A DNA stretch of 41,449 nucleotides from Paracoccaceae bacterium (GCA_020832705.1 JAFIEE010000007.1:1-41449), one strand, 5' to 3'; counted from the first letter of the stretch, positions 14,138 to 22,180 are shown. Translations and numbers: made by a program. The notes: generated by a model not told the origin, from the sequence alone.

Positions 14138-15304
14138 TCAGTTGGTGCCGAACACGTCACGGGTGAAGACCTTGTGCGCAACCGGCGCCAGTTCGGCGGC
14201 CATGCGGTTCGCCACGATCAGGTCCACATCCTCGCAGAACCGCGCGAAGTCGTTTTCGACCGGATGGCCCGCGCAGGCCGGTCCGGAATGGGCGGGTTCA
14301 TGGATCACCGTGTCGATCCCGGCGGCGCCCAGATGCGCGATGATGTCCTGCACCGCGCTTTCGCGGAAATTGTCCGATCCCTGCTTCATGACCAGCCGAT
14401 AGATGCCGACGCGGCGCGGGCGCCGCGCGATGATGGCATCGGCGATCACGCGCTTGCGGGCGGCGTTGGCCTCGACGATGGCGGACATGAGTTGTTGCGG
14501 GACGGTGGCGAAATTGGCCAGCAACTGCCGGCTGTCCTTGGGCAGGCAATAGCCGCCATAGCCAAAGGACGGGTTGTTGTAATCATTGCCGATGTTGGGA
14601 TCCATGGACAGCCCGCCGATCACCTCGGCCGCGTTCAGCCCCGACGCCATGGCCACGGTGTCGATCTCGTTGAAGAAGGCCACGCGCATGGCCAGGCAGG
14701 TGTTGGCGAAAAGCTTGATGGCCTCGGCCTCGGTCGGGTCGGTCAGCAGCACGGGCACGTCCGGGTCCAGCGCGGCGGCGCGGAACATCTCGGCCAGGCG
14801 TGCGCCGCGGGCGCTGACCTCGCCCACCACGATCCGGGTGGGGTGCAGGTTGTCATGCAGCGCGCGCCCCTCGCGCAGGAATTCCGGCGAGAAGAGGATA
14901 TCCGGGCAGCCGATGCGACTGCACAGCTTGCGGGTATAGCCGACCGGCACCGTGGACTTGATGAGCAGCAGCGCGCCGGGGTTGATGGCGCGGGCCAGCC
15001 TGACCACGGCTTCGATGCTGGATGTATCGAAGGCGTTGGTTTCGGCGTCATAGTTCGTGGGGGTGGCGATGATGATCAGTTCGGCATCGCGATAGGCATC
15101 GACCGGGTCGGTGGTGGCGCGCAGGTCCAGCTTGCCCGAGGTCAGCCAGGCGCTGCAGTCCGCATCGTCGATCGGTGCCTGCCCGGCGTTCAGCGCGGCG
15201 ACGCGGTCGCGGTCGATGTCGATGGCGCAGACACTGTGCTGGCGCGCCAGAAGCACGGCGTTCGACAGACCGACATACCCCAGACCGGCAACGGTAATTC
15301 GCAT
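14138..15304 (-). CDS. ugd: UDP-glucose 6-dehydrogenase (short E. coli-type)
   Basis: I use the ATG at 15304 (MRITVAGLGYVGLSNAVLLA), preceded by GGAGAGA; the track ORF extends upstream without support. The 388-residue enzyme oxidises UDP-glucose to UDP-glucuronate with two NAD. Motifs are GLGYVG at 7-12, D29 for NAD ribose, IIATPTNYD, KSTVPVGYT, FSPEFLREG, the substrate segment AIKLFANTCLAMRVAFFNEID (K197, N201), and the catalytic Cys253 in SFGYGGYCLPKD. Length and sequence resemble E. coli Ugd far more than AlgD-type GDP-mannose dehydrogenase. It follows the OPX lipoprotein gene by 46 bases in an Alg8/Alg44-like operon, so that polymer probably contains glucuronate or a derived sugar. Confidence 0.95.
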   Translation of the reverse strand: MRITVAGLGYVGLSNAVLLARQHSVCAIDIDRDRVAALNAGQAPIDDADCSAWLTSGKLDLRATTDPVDAYRDAELIIIATPTNYDAETNAFDTSSIEAVVRLARAINPGALLLIKSTVPVGYTRKLCSRIGCPDILFSPEFLREGRALHDNLHPTRIVVGEVSARGARLAEMFRAAALDPDVPVLLTDPTEAEAIKLFANTCLAMRVAFFNEIDTVAMASGLNAAEVIGGLSMDPNIGNDYNNPSFGYGGYCLPKDSRQLLANFATVPQQLMSAIVEANAARKRVIADAIIARRPRRVGIYRLVMKQGSDNFRESAVQDIIAHLGAAGIDTVIHEPAHSGPACAGHPVENDFARFCEDVDLIVANRMAAELAPVAHKVFTRDVFGTN

Positions 15305-15350
15305 CTTCTCTCTCCGCTCGAAATCAGGCGCCCGAAGGGGGGCGGATGCG

Positions 15351-16331
15351 TTAACCATCTGCGGACAAACGGGCCGAAATCGGGGCATTCACGGGCAATA
15401 CGGTGACAATGTCGCCCGCGCGCAGGTGGAAACGTCCCCCGACCTGCGGGCTGTCAGCGCTCCCGGCGCCGAAGCGATAGGCCACTGGCCCGGTGCCGCC
15501 CGTGCGCTGCACCGTCATCGGCGCCGATGCGCCGGGCGCATAGGCTGCCGCAAGCTGCATCAGCGTCACCGGCGCCTCCCCCAGGGCGATGGTGCGCGGC
15601 GCGGCTCCGCGCAGGGCAAGCTGCACGGTCCGGGGGGGCGTCGCCGGGGCACTGTTGCGGCGGCTGGCGCGTTCGACGCGCAGCACATCGCCGTCCAGCA
15701 GGGCGGGCAGGGGGTGCCCGTGGGTCAGGAACCCGGCCAGGTTCAGCGGCTGTTCCCGCCCGCCGCGCACCAGCACCAGCGCCGCGCGTTCGGGCGCAAG
15801 CGCAAAGCCGCCTGCCGCGTGCACCGCGTCGATGGCGGTCAGGGGGCGGTCGGTCAGCGGCTGGCGGCTGGGCCGGTTCACCGCGCCGACCACCGACACG
15901 GCGCGCGCGTTGAACCCGGTGATGCGCACATCGACCTGCGGGGCCGGGAAATAGGGGCGCAGCCGCTGCGTCAGGTCGGCGCGCAATTCGGCGGCGCTGC
16001 GCCCGTCGGCGGGGACCGCGCCCAGATAGGGCAGATGCACGGCGCCATCGGCGCCGACCTGATACCCGGCGGGGGCGGTCAGTTCCGGTGCCTCGGGGGC
16101 GTGGATCTGCACCACATCGCCCGGACCGATGCGATAGGTCGCATCCTCGGCGGGCGCGCCGTGGCGGGCGACCGTGTCGGCGGTCACCTCGACCACGCGC
16201 ACCGGCGTTGCGTCCAGCGCGCCGGCGTGGTCCTGGCGGCTGGGCAGGTCCGAAGGCGCCGACATGCAGCCCGCAAGGGTCAGTGCCAGCAGTGCCAGAA
16301 GCGCGGTGCGGGGGAAACGCTCAGAAACCAT
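15351..16331 (-). CDS. Polysaccharide export outer-membrane lipoprotein (Wza/OPX family)
   Basis: A 326-residue protein with a lipoprotein signal ending LALTLAGC (Cys22). A polysaccharide-export domain follows from YRIGPGDVVQIHAPEAPELTAPAGYQVGADGAVHLPYLGAVPADGRSAAEL to APQVDVRI. Next come SLBB-like segments beginning SVVGAVNRPSRQPLTDRPLTAIDAVHAAGGF, and a C-terminal RAGDIVTVLPVNAP. OPX proteins form the outer-membrane exit for capsule or exopolysaccharide. Its start overlaps the end of the Alg8-like synthase gene by 11 bases. Such proteins usually partner a Wzc-type co-polymerase, which is missing here; the Alg44-like HlyD protein may play the bridging part. Confidence 0.9.
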   Translation of the reverse strand: MVSERFPRTALLALLALTLAGCMSAPSDLPSRQDHAGALDATPVRVVEVTADTVARHGAPAEDATYRIGPGDVVQIHAPEAPELTAPAGYQVGADGAVHLPYLGAVPADGRSAAELRADLTQRLRPYFPAPQVDVRITGFNARAVSVVGAVNRPSRQPLTDRPLTAIDAVHAAGGFALAPERAALVLVRGGREQPLNLAGFLTHGHPLPALLDGDVLRVERASRRNSAPATPPRTVQLALRGAAPRTIALGEAPVTLMQLAAAYAPGASAPMTVQRTGGTGPVAYRFGAGSADSPQVGGRFHLRAGDIVTVLPVNAPISARLSADG

Positions 16332-17874
16332 GGATCAACTCCGCTCGGATATCCTCGGCCTGCAGGTCGAAGCGCAGGCTGTTCGAGGCGACATTGCTCA
16401 GGATGACGACCGCCGCGACAAAGGCCGAAACCGATGCCAGCAGCAGGATCTTCGAATCGGCGCGCGGCAGCGCATCGCGCGATCCGCCGGTGTTCTGACG
16501 GGTCCATTTCTGCACATTGGGATTGTGCGAGACGAAGATCTTGAGCGCCGCGCCGCTCATCTGGCCGAACCAGGTCAGCGCCGGAAACAGCGGGTGCCAG
16601 CGCCCTGCGATCAGTCCCACCAGCCCCGAATGCAGCGTGCGGGTCAGGGCCACCCACAGGAAATAGATGGCCAGGAACGCCGGGTCATGAAACAGCGCCG
16701 CCAGCCCGAAGAACACCAGCCCGAAGAGCGGCGTCCACATGGACACCTTCTGATCCAGCAGGCAGGCATAGGTGAAATGCCCCAGCCGCCGCGGACCCAG
16801 CTTCAGCGCCTTGGACCCGCCGCGCACCATGTTGCCGAACCAGCGTTTCTGCAGGCCCCAGGTGTCGGCGAAGAAGCCCTTGCCGGGCAGGGATTCCAGG
16901 CAGAAGATGCTGGTGTCGGGGACATAGGTGATGTCCCAGCCGCGCTCCACCACCCAGCGCCAGGTGGATTTGTCATCGCCCGTCAGCATGGTGATCCGGC
17001 CCAGACGCGGGTGATGCAGCACGTCCTGCAGCAGGTTGGCGGCGAAATTCGGGTCGGTCAGGATCTGGCTGCGGAACATGGACCAGCGCCCGGTCAGCAC
17101 CAGCACCCGGCCCGAAAGCGCCATCGAGGCCATGTAGACATGGCGTTGCGCCATGCGCAGGCGATACCATTCGCGGTCCGGCGTGCCGCCCTGCACCAGC
17201 GGCGTGTTGTCGATGGTCAGCGCGCCCACGCGCGGCTGGTGCAGCAGGATCGGCGCGGTGCGCGCGATGGCGCCGGGTTCCACCAGCGTGTCGCCGTCCA
17301 TCAGGATGCCGGGGCAGTCCGGGGGCACGCCCAGTTCGCGCAGCCGGGCCAGCGCATCGGCCATGGCGCTGCGCTTGCCGCTGCCGTCCTGCAGGGTAAA
17401 AGCCAGCCGGATGGTGCCCGCGCGGTCGATGCTGCGGTGGACATGGGCGATCAGCGCCATGTCCTCGTCGGATGACACGGCGGCAACGACGGTGCCGTGG
17501 CCGGAATAGTCCAGGATATCGCGGAACAGGTTGCCATAGACGGCGGCGTTCATCGCATCGCCCATCTTCCAGCTCAGCACCACAACGGCGACATGGCGCC
17601 CGCGCACGGACGGGTCGGCCTCGGCGGCGCGGCGGATCATGGGGAACACCCGGCGGGTATAGAACCAGGCGCGCAGCATGTGAAACCCGCCCCAGGACCA
17701 GCGCCACAGGCCAAGAAATCCCATCGTGGCCAGAAACGCCGCATCGCCCGGGGTCAGCGTCCGCGCGGGCAGAAGGCCCACCAGCCAGACGATCAGCGCC
17801 AGCCACCCGGCGGCCCAGAGCACGGCCTCGCCGCGCGGCGAGCGGCGCAGGAAGGTGTCGGCATCCCCGGCCAT
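16321..17874 (-). CDS. Alg8-like processive family 2 glycosyltransferase
   Basis: The 517-residue membrane protein matches the Alg8 mannuronan synthase family. It has two N-terminal helices, then a GT2 domain with VVLSWKMGD, LMDGDT (D193, D195), TGRWSMFRSQI, the highly characteristic LTGDDKSTWRW, YVPDTSIFCLES and QKRWFGNMVRGGSKAL, followed by LLDQKVSMWTPL and C-terminal helices. It polymerises a sugar-nucleotide at the inner membrane and extrudes the chain. Its ATG directly follows the stop of the Alg44-like gene (TAGATG), indicating tight coupling. No GDP-mannose dehydrogenase, AlgA or alginate lyase genes are present and Ugd is, so the donor is likely UDP-glucuronate or UDP-glucose rather than GDP-mannuronate (inference). 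Confidence 0.9.
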   Translation of the reverse strand: MAGDADTFLRRSPRGEAVLWAAGWLALIVWLVGLLPARTLTPGDAAFLATMGFLGLWRWSWGGFHMLRAWFYTRRVFPMIRRAAEADPSVRGRHVAVVVLSWKMGDAMNAAVYGNLFRDILDYSGHGTVVAAVSSDEDMALIAHVHRSIDRAGTIRLAFTLQDGSGKRSAMADALARLRELGVPPDCPGILMDGDTLVEPGAIARTAPILLHQPRVGALTIDNTPLVQGGTPDREWYRLRMAQRHVYMASMALSGRVLVLTGRWSMFRSQILTDPNFAANLLQDVLHHPRLGRITMLTGDDKSTWRWVVERGWDITYVPDTSIFCLESLPGKGFFADTWGLQKRWFGNMVRGGSKALKLGPRRLGHFTYACLLDQKVSMWTPLFGLVFFGLAALFHDPAFLAIYFLWVALTRTLHSGLVGLIAGRWHPLFPALTWFGQMSGAALKIFVSHNPNVQKWTRQNTGGSRDALPRADSKILLLASVSAFVAAVVILSNVASNSLRFDLQAEDIRAELIHGF

Positions 17875-19458
17875 CTAGAGCCCCACCAGCGACGCGAAGC
17901 CCGAGAACGGCCCGCCGGTGCGGATCATCACATTCGCCGCCATGCCCACGGGCGCGTCGATGGGCGCGCCGGGTGCGATGGCAACGCGGGCGTAGCGCTC
18001 GGCGGCGAACACGTCCTGCGGCAGTCCGGCGTGACCGGGCCAGCGGGCATCGAAATTCATCTGCGCCACGCGCCCCTGCAGACGGGTGCCGTCGGCCAGT
18101 TCGATCCGCGCCCGGTCGCCGAGTTCAATCTTGCGGGCGTCCTCGGCAGGGATCAGCGCGTGAATGGCGGCCGTCGCATCGCCGATCAGCACCGCCACCG
18201 CGCGGTCGGGGCGGGCATATTCGCCCGGTGTCATGTCGACCCGGTGCACGGTGCAGTCGCAGGGCGCCAGCACCGGTTCGCCCGTGGCGATACGCTCCTC
18301 GCGCGCGTAAAGCGCGGCGATTTCGGCGGCCAGCCCGGCCAGCCGCAATTCGGCAATCTCGATCGTGGTGCCATCGCCGCGCGGGGCGTCCAGGCCCAGC
18401 CCCAGCGGCGCCAGCGTGCCCGCGCGGGCCGCCGCATCGCGCCGGGCACGCAGGTCCAGCAACGCGGTCTCGGCGCGCAGCACTTCGGCTTCCTGCCGGG
18501 CGCGGTCGCGCTGGCGCGTGGGCGTGGGCAGCCCCTGGGCGTTCAGCGTGGTGAGTTCGGCGCGCTCCACCGCCAGCCGCCGCTCGGCCAGGCGCAGGGC
18601 ATCGTCCAGTTGCGCAAGCTGTTCCTCGGCGCCCTGGGTGGAGAGGTCGGCCACAGTGCCCAATGTGGCCAGCCGCGCGCGCCATTCGGCCTGTTCGGCT
18701 TCGAGCGCGCGGCGGCGGGTGTCCAGATCGTCCAGCCGCGCGTCATGGTCGGCGGGCCGCACATGGCCCAGCACCTCCCCGGCGGCGACCTTCTGGCCGG
18801 CCTTGGCCTGCACCCCGGCGATGACCCCGGCCACCGGCACCGCGACCGTGGTCGCGGGCATGGTGACCGCCGCATACCGCGCGCGCACATTGGCAAGGTT
18901 GTTCCATGTCAGCGTGCCCGCGACCGCCAGCACCGTCGCCGCCAGGCCAAGCTGAAAGGCGGTGCGCATCCCGCGCGTGCGCGTCTCGGTCGCGGTCCGG
19001 GCGGTGCGGGTGGTTTCGGTCTCGTTGAGCAGTTGCGTCAGGCTCAGCGCCTTGTTCGCCACCACCTGATCGACGATCCGGTGCAGCACCTCGGCCTGGG
19101 CGCGGTCCAGATCGACAAAGGCGAACGCCTGCGGGGTCCGGGTGTCGGGATCGGTGGCGCGGGCCTGCACCTGCATCTCGATCCGCGTGCCGCCGCGTCC
19201 GATCAGCAGCGTCACGCCGATCACCCGGCCCCGCCCGGGCGCCAGCACGCGTGGCAGCGGCGCGGCAAGTTCGAAGCCGTTGACATCCCAGGTGGCGACC
19301 GCGTGCTCGACCCCCTGCCAATGCACCGCCATCGGCTCGGGGATACGCACCGGGCGCTGCGCCGCGGGCGCGGTGTGCGGCGCCGGAATGCCCCGCGCTT
19401 CAGGCAAATCGCCATGGGCGCCCTGCGGCGGAAGGGTCATCCATTCTGAATGCGTCAT
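17875..19458 (-). CDS. Alg44-like protein: degenerate PilZ domain, one membrane helix, HlyD/efflux-adapter domain
   Basis: GGAAG seven bases before the ATG at 19458 (MTHSEWMTLPP) supports this start; the longer ORF reads through the intergenic region. The 527-residue protein has an N-terminal PilZ-like region (about 35-130; VRIPEPMAVHWQG, TWDVNGFEL), a membrane helix near 170-190 (FQLGLAATVLAVAGTL), and a membrane-fusion-protein part with lipoyl/barrel-sandwich halves (VAVPVAGVIAGVQAKAGQKVAAGEVLG and VLAPCDCTVHRVDMTPGEYA) split by a long coiled coil. In alginate synthesis Alg44 binds cyclic-di-GMP and activates Alg8. Here the usual D/N-x-S-x-x-G is WDVNGF and the RxxxR motif is only RPVR, so nucleotide binding is doubtful. 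It is first in the operon, immediately before the synthase. Confidence 0.85.
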   Translation of the reverse strand: MTHSEWMTLPPQGAHGDLPEARGIPAPHTAPAAQRPVRIPEPMAVHWQGVEHAVATWDVNGFELAAPLPRVLAPGRGRVIGVTLLIGRGGTRIEMQVQARATDPDTRTPQAFAFVDLDRAQAEVLHRIVDQVVANKALSLTQLLNETETTRTARTATETRTRGMRTAFQLGLAATVLAVAGTLTWNNLANVRARYAAVTMPATTVAVPVAGVIAGVQAKAGQKVAAGEVLGHVRPADHDARLDDLDTRRRALEAEQAEWRARLATLGTVADLSTQGAEEQLAQLDDALRLAERRLAVERAELTTLNAQGLPTPTRQRDRARQEAEVLRAETALLDLRARRDAAARAGTLAPLGLGLDAPRGDGTTIEIAELRLAGLAAEIAALYAREERIATGEPVLAPCDCTVHRVDMTPGEYARPDRAVAVLIGDATAAIHALIPAEDARKIELGDRARIELADGTRLQGRVAQMNFDARWPGHAGLPQDVFAAERYARVAIAPGAPIDAPVGMAANVMIRTGGPFSGFASLVGL

Positions 19459-19659
19459 GCCACGGCTTCCAGATTTTGCCGCCCCAGAATGCGGGCGCTG
19501 CGGTCTCTGTTGCCGGTATCGGAACGAATCGTGTTTGAAATTGGGCGTGTAGCGAACAATCCCGGGGCAATGCGCCGGATTGCCTGCTGCGCCGGAAACA
19601 AAGCCGCTGGGCGTTGTTGCGGTCAAGGCGCCAGTGGCCCCGCCGGGCTCGAACGCGAA

Positions 19660-19682
19660 GGGGGCGCCGTTGTGGCGCCCCC
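19660..19682 (-). terminator. GC-rich hairpin after the BCCT gene
   Basis: GGGGGCGCC and GGCGCCCCC form a perfect nine-bp stem with a five-base loop, about 30 bases past the BCCT stop. The transcript continues into CUUCGCG without a long U-run, so this is a terminator-like or stabilising hairpin. The rest of the 252-base gap up to the Alg44-like start holds no gene and presumably the exopolysaccharide operon promoter. Confidence 0.6.
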
Positions 19683-19710
19683 CTGCCATGGTGTCGGCCC
19701 GGGCCGTGCG

Positions 19711-21369
19711 CTATCGCGGCTCGGACATCAGCCCCTTGATCAGCGCATAGCAGGCAACCAGCAGCACGATCGCGAAGGGCAGCCCGGTGGACACCGCCGC
19801 CGCCTGCAAGGCGACAAGCCCGCCACCAAGCAGGAGCGCTGAGGCCAGCAGCCCCTCGAAGATCACCCAGAAGATGCGCTGGCTGACCGGTGCGTTGATC
19901 TTGCCGCCTGCGGTGATGGTGTCGATCACCAGCGAGCCGGAATCCGACGAGGTGACAAAGAACACGATCACCAGCGTGATGGCGATGATCGAGGTCACGG
20001 TCGCCATCGGCAGTTCCGACAGCATGCCGAAGAGCGACAGCTCGGGCACGTAGTCGGCGACGACAAAGCCGTAGACGGCGCTTTCGGTCACGCGGTCGAT
20101 CATCTGCTGGATCGCGGTGCCGCCGAAGCTGGTCATCCAGATCGCCGAGACGATGGTGGGGATCAGCAGCACGCAGATGATGAATTCGCGCACCGTGCGG
20201 CCCCGGCTCACGCGGGCGATGAACATGCCCACGAACGGCGACCAGCTTATCCACCACGCCCAGTAGAACGCCGTCCACCCCTGCCGGAACCCGTCATCAT
20301 CGCGGCCCACCGGGTTCGACAGCGCCACGATCTCGGAGAAATAGGCGCCAAGGTTGCCGAAGAACTGCGTCACCAGCAGCATCGTCGGCCCAACCAGGAT
20401 GACAAAGAGCATCAGCACGATGGCCAGCACCATGTTGATTTCCGACAGCCGCTTGACCCCGCCATCCAGGCCGCGGATGACCGAAATCAGCGCCAGCACG
20501 GTGATGCCCGCAATCAGGATCACGGCGAAGTTCACGTTCTCGCCCGCGCCCTCGATCCCGAAGACGAAGCCGATCCCCGCCGAGGCCTGCTGCGCGCCGA
20601 ACCCCAGCGAAGTCGCCAGCCCGAACAGCGTGGCGAACACCGCCAGAATGTCGATCACATGGCCCGGCCAGCCCCAGACACGTTCGCCCAGGATCGGATA
20701 GAAGATCGACCGCACCGTGAGCGGCAGCCCCTTGTTATAGGCAAAAAGGGCCAGCGACAGCGCCACCACGGCATAGATCGCCCAGGGGTGCAGGCCCCAG
20801 TGATAGATTGTTGCCGCCATGGCGGTCAGGCGCGCGGCCTCGAACACGGCAGGGTCGGCCAGTTCGCCATCCACCACGCCGATATCGCGCATCAGCGGCT
20901 GGTCGCCCCAGGGCGTGGCGAAGTAATAGACCGGTTCCAGCACGCCAAAGAACATCAGCCCGATGCCCATGCCGGCGGCAAAGAGCATGGCGAACCATCC
21001 CGCATAACCATAATCCGGCGTGGCATCCGCGCCACCGATCCGGATCTTGCCCAGCGGCGAGATCAGGATCCCGAGGCAGACCAGAACAAAGATGTTGCCC
21101 GCCATCAGGAAGAACCAGTCGAAGCTGGAGGTCAGGAAGCCGCGCATGGCGGTAAACAGCGGCTCGGCCTGCGTCTGGAAGGCAAGGGTGATGATGACGA
21201 AAGCCACCGTCACCAGCCCCGAGACAACGAAGACCGGATTGTGGATGTCCAGCCCGAAGGGGCCGATGGAGGGGGTGATGTTGTCCTGGCCGATCTCGTA
21301 ATCGGTTTCGATGATGTCCGATGCCCCCTCGGGTGCCGGAATCGACTCCTGTTCGTCTTCGGTACTCAT
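19711..21369 (-). CDS. BCCT family transporter (betaine/carnitine/choline type)
   Basis: The 552-residue protein has about 12 membrane helices and clear BCCT signatures: the glycine-rich helix AAGMGIGLMFFGVLEPVYYF, and the tryptophan-rich segment GWTAFYWAWWISWSPFVGMFIARVSRGRTVREFI. The family imports quaternary ammonium compounds, or DMSP in marine relatives, with sodium or protons. The roughly 45-residue acidic N-terminal tail is cytoplasmic; no long C-terminal osmosensor tail like that of BetP is present. It lies 45 bases after a universal stress protein gene in the same direction and is probably co-transcribed. Substrate cannot be set from sequence alone; glycine betaine, choline or DMSP are candidates. 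Confidence 0.92.
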   Translation of the reverse strand: MSTEDEQESIPAPEGASDIIETDYEIGQDNITPSIGPFGLDIHNPVFVVSGLVTVAFVIITLAFQTQAEPLFTAMRGFLTSSFDWFFLMAGNIFVLVCLGILISPLGKIRIGGADATPDYGYAGWFAMLFAAGMGIGLMFFGVLEPVYYFATPWGDQPLMRDIGVVDGELADPAVFEAARLTAMAATIYHWGLHPWAIYAVVALSLALFAYNKGLPLTVRSIFYPILGERVWGWPGHVIDILAVFATLFGLATSLGFGAQQASAGIGFVFGIEGAGENVNFAVILIAGITVLALISVIRGLDGGVKRLSEINMVLAIVLMLFVILVGPTMLLVTQFFGNLGAYFSEIVALSNPVGRDDDGFRQGWTAFYWAWWISWSPFVGMFIARVSRGRTVREFIICVLLIPTIVSAIWMTSFGGTAIQQMIDRVTESAVYGFVVADYVPELSLFGMLSELPMATVTSIIAITLVIVFFVTSSDSGSLVIDTITAGGKINAPVSQRIFWVIFEGLLASALLLGGGLVALQAAAVSTGLPFAIVLLVACYALIKGLMSEPR

Positions 21370-21414
21370 GCGTGTTCCCCCGTTTGTTGTGATTGTTCGG
21401 TCTGGCGGCCCGGC

Positions 21415-21828
21415 TCAGCGCACCAGAAACACCGACACATCGCTATGCGCCGAGATCGTGGCGCCGTGCCCGGCCCAGATATAGTCGGTCACGCCCGGCA
21501 CATGCGAGGCCATGACCACAAGATCGCCCTGCAATTCCTTGATCGCATTCAGCAATGTCTTGTCGGTGTCGATCGTCGGATCATGGCTGGAATAGGCGTG
21601 CGCCTCGGCGGTGATGCCATGGGCCTCGGCCTGGCTCCGGGCGAAGGCCTCGAGTTTCTGGCCGAATTCCGCCGGGTTGTGGGCAATTGGCGTGGGCACC
21701 TCTGCGGTCACCGAAACAAAGATCACGGTCGCACCGTAATGCTTTGCCAGATCGGCGGTGACCTGAAGCGCTTTCGGCAGGCGCTCCACATGGCCCAGAT
21801 CTACGGGCATGACGAGTCTGCGATACAC
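21415..21828 (-). CDS. Universal stress protein (UspA family), GTG start
   Basis: The listed ORF starts at 21891, but AAGGAGG lies six bases before a GTG at 21828, giving (M)YRRLVMPVDLGHVERLPKAL, the usual beta-1 strand of a Usp domain. The protein is then about 137 residues, normal for a single Usp. The C-terminal nucleotide-binding loop, usually G-x2-G-x9-G-(S/T), is changed to VPGVTDYIWAGHGATISAHSDVSVFLVR, retaining GHGATISAHSDVSV. It is encoded just upstream of the BCCT transporter. In the halophile TRAP system TeaABC a Usp (TeaD) tunes ectoine uptake, so a regulatory role on the BCCT carrier is a reasonable inference. Confidence 0.85.
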   Translation of the reverse strand: MYRRLVMPVDLGHVERLPKALQVTADLAKHYGATVIFVSVTAEVPTPIAHNPAEFGQKLEAFARSQAEAHGITAEAHAYSSHDPTIDTDKTLLNAIKELQGDLVVMASHVPGVTDYIWAGHGATISAHSDVSVFLVR

Positions 21829-21968
21829 TGGCTCCCTCCTTTTGCTGTCTGACGTGGCGTTCTGACGCGGCATTGCGCAAAATTCAGGCATCCGCTGACG
21901 CCTGCTGCACGGAACCTAACACGCAAGCGAGAGGGTCAGAAACCGGGTGCGACCGCGAATGTTCAGAA

Positions 21969-21988
21969 AGCGACGCAAGACTGTCGCT
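21969..21988 (-). terminator. Terminator-like hairpin after the 2-hydroxyacid dehydrogenase gene
   Basis: AGCGAC and GTCGCT form a six-bp stem with an eight-base loop. On the minus strand the stem is followed directly by TTCTG, so the 3' arm runs into GTCGCTTTCTG, a weak T-tract. It lies past the tandem repeat and before the Usp gene. Confidence 0.45.
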
Positions 21989-22044
21989 TATGAGCCACGC
22001 CTGCGCCCCCGGACCATGTCCATGACGTGCGCGCGGGCGGTTCT

Positions 22045-22119
22045 GGCGCATGGGCTGCCGGCGCATGGGCTACCGGGGCATGGGGTGCCGGGGCATGGGG
22101 TGCCGGCGCATGGGGTAAA
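22045..22119. repeat. Five-copy 15-bp tandem repeat (minisatellite)
   Basis: Units GGCGCATGGGCTGCC, GGCGCATGGGCTACC, GGGGCATGGGGTGCC, GGGGCATGGGGTGCC and GGCGCATGGGGTAAA follow one another with no spacer. Read on the plus strand they would give AHGLP/GHGVP pentapeptides, and on the minus strand PCAGT/PCPGS, but neither frame belongs to a credible gene. The array sits 62 bases past the stop of the dehydrogenase gene. Confidence 0.92.
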
Positions 22120-22180
22120 GCAGCCCGGACCGGTCCGGAGCGGGATGCGCCGCGCCTGTGCGGCGGGTGCCGGGCTCGGG

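Larger units (their letters stand above)
21829..22180. other. Intergenic region between 2-hydroxyacid dehydrogenase and Usp genes
   Basis: This 352-base gap contains no convincing gene; the small ORFs across it are products of the tandem repeat or run into the opposite strand of the dehydrogenase. In minus-strand order it holds the five-copy 15-bp repeat (22119-22045), a terminator-like hairpin (21988-21969), and then presumably the Usp-BCCT promoter. A weak candidate for that promoter is CTGACC with TAGGTT around 21935-21915. Confidence 0.6.

Noticed and set aside
14138-15304. AlgD (GDP-mannose 6-dehydrogenase), expected beside Alg8/Alg44
   Set aside because: Length (388) and sequence (SFGYGGYCLPKD, NYDAETNAFDTSSIE) follow E. 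coli-type UDP-glucose dehydrogenase rather than the longer AlgD.
22045-22119. CRISPR array
   Set aside because: Units are 15 bp and directly adjacent with no spacers, so it is a tandem repeat.
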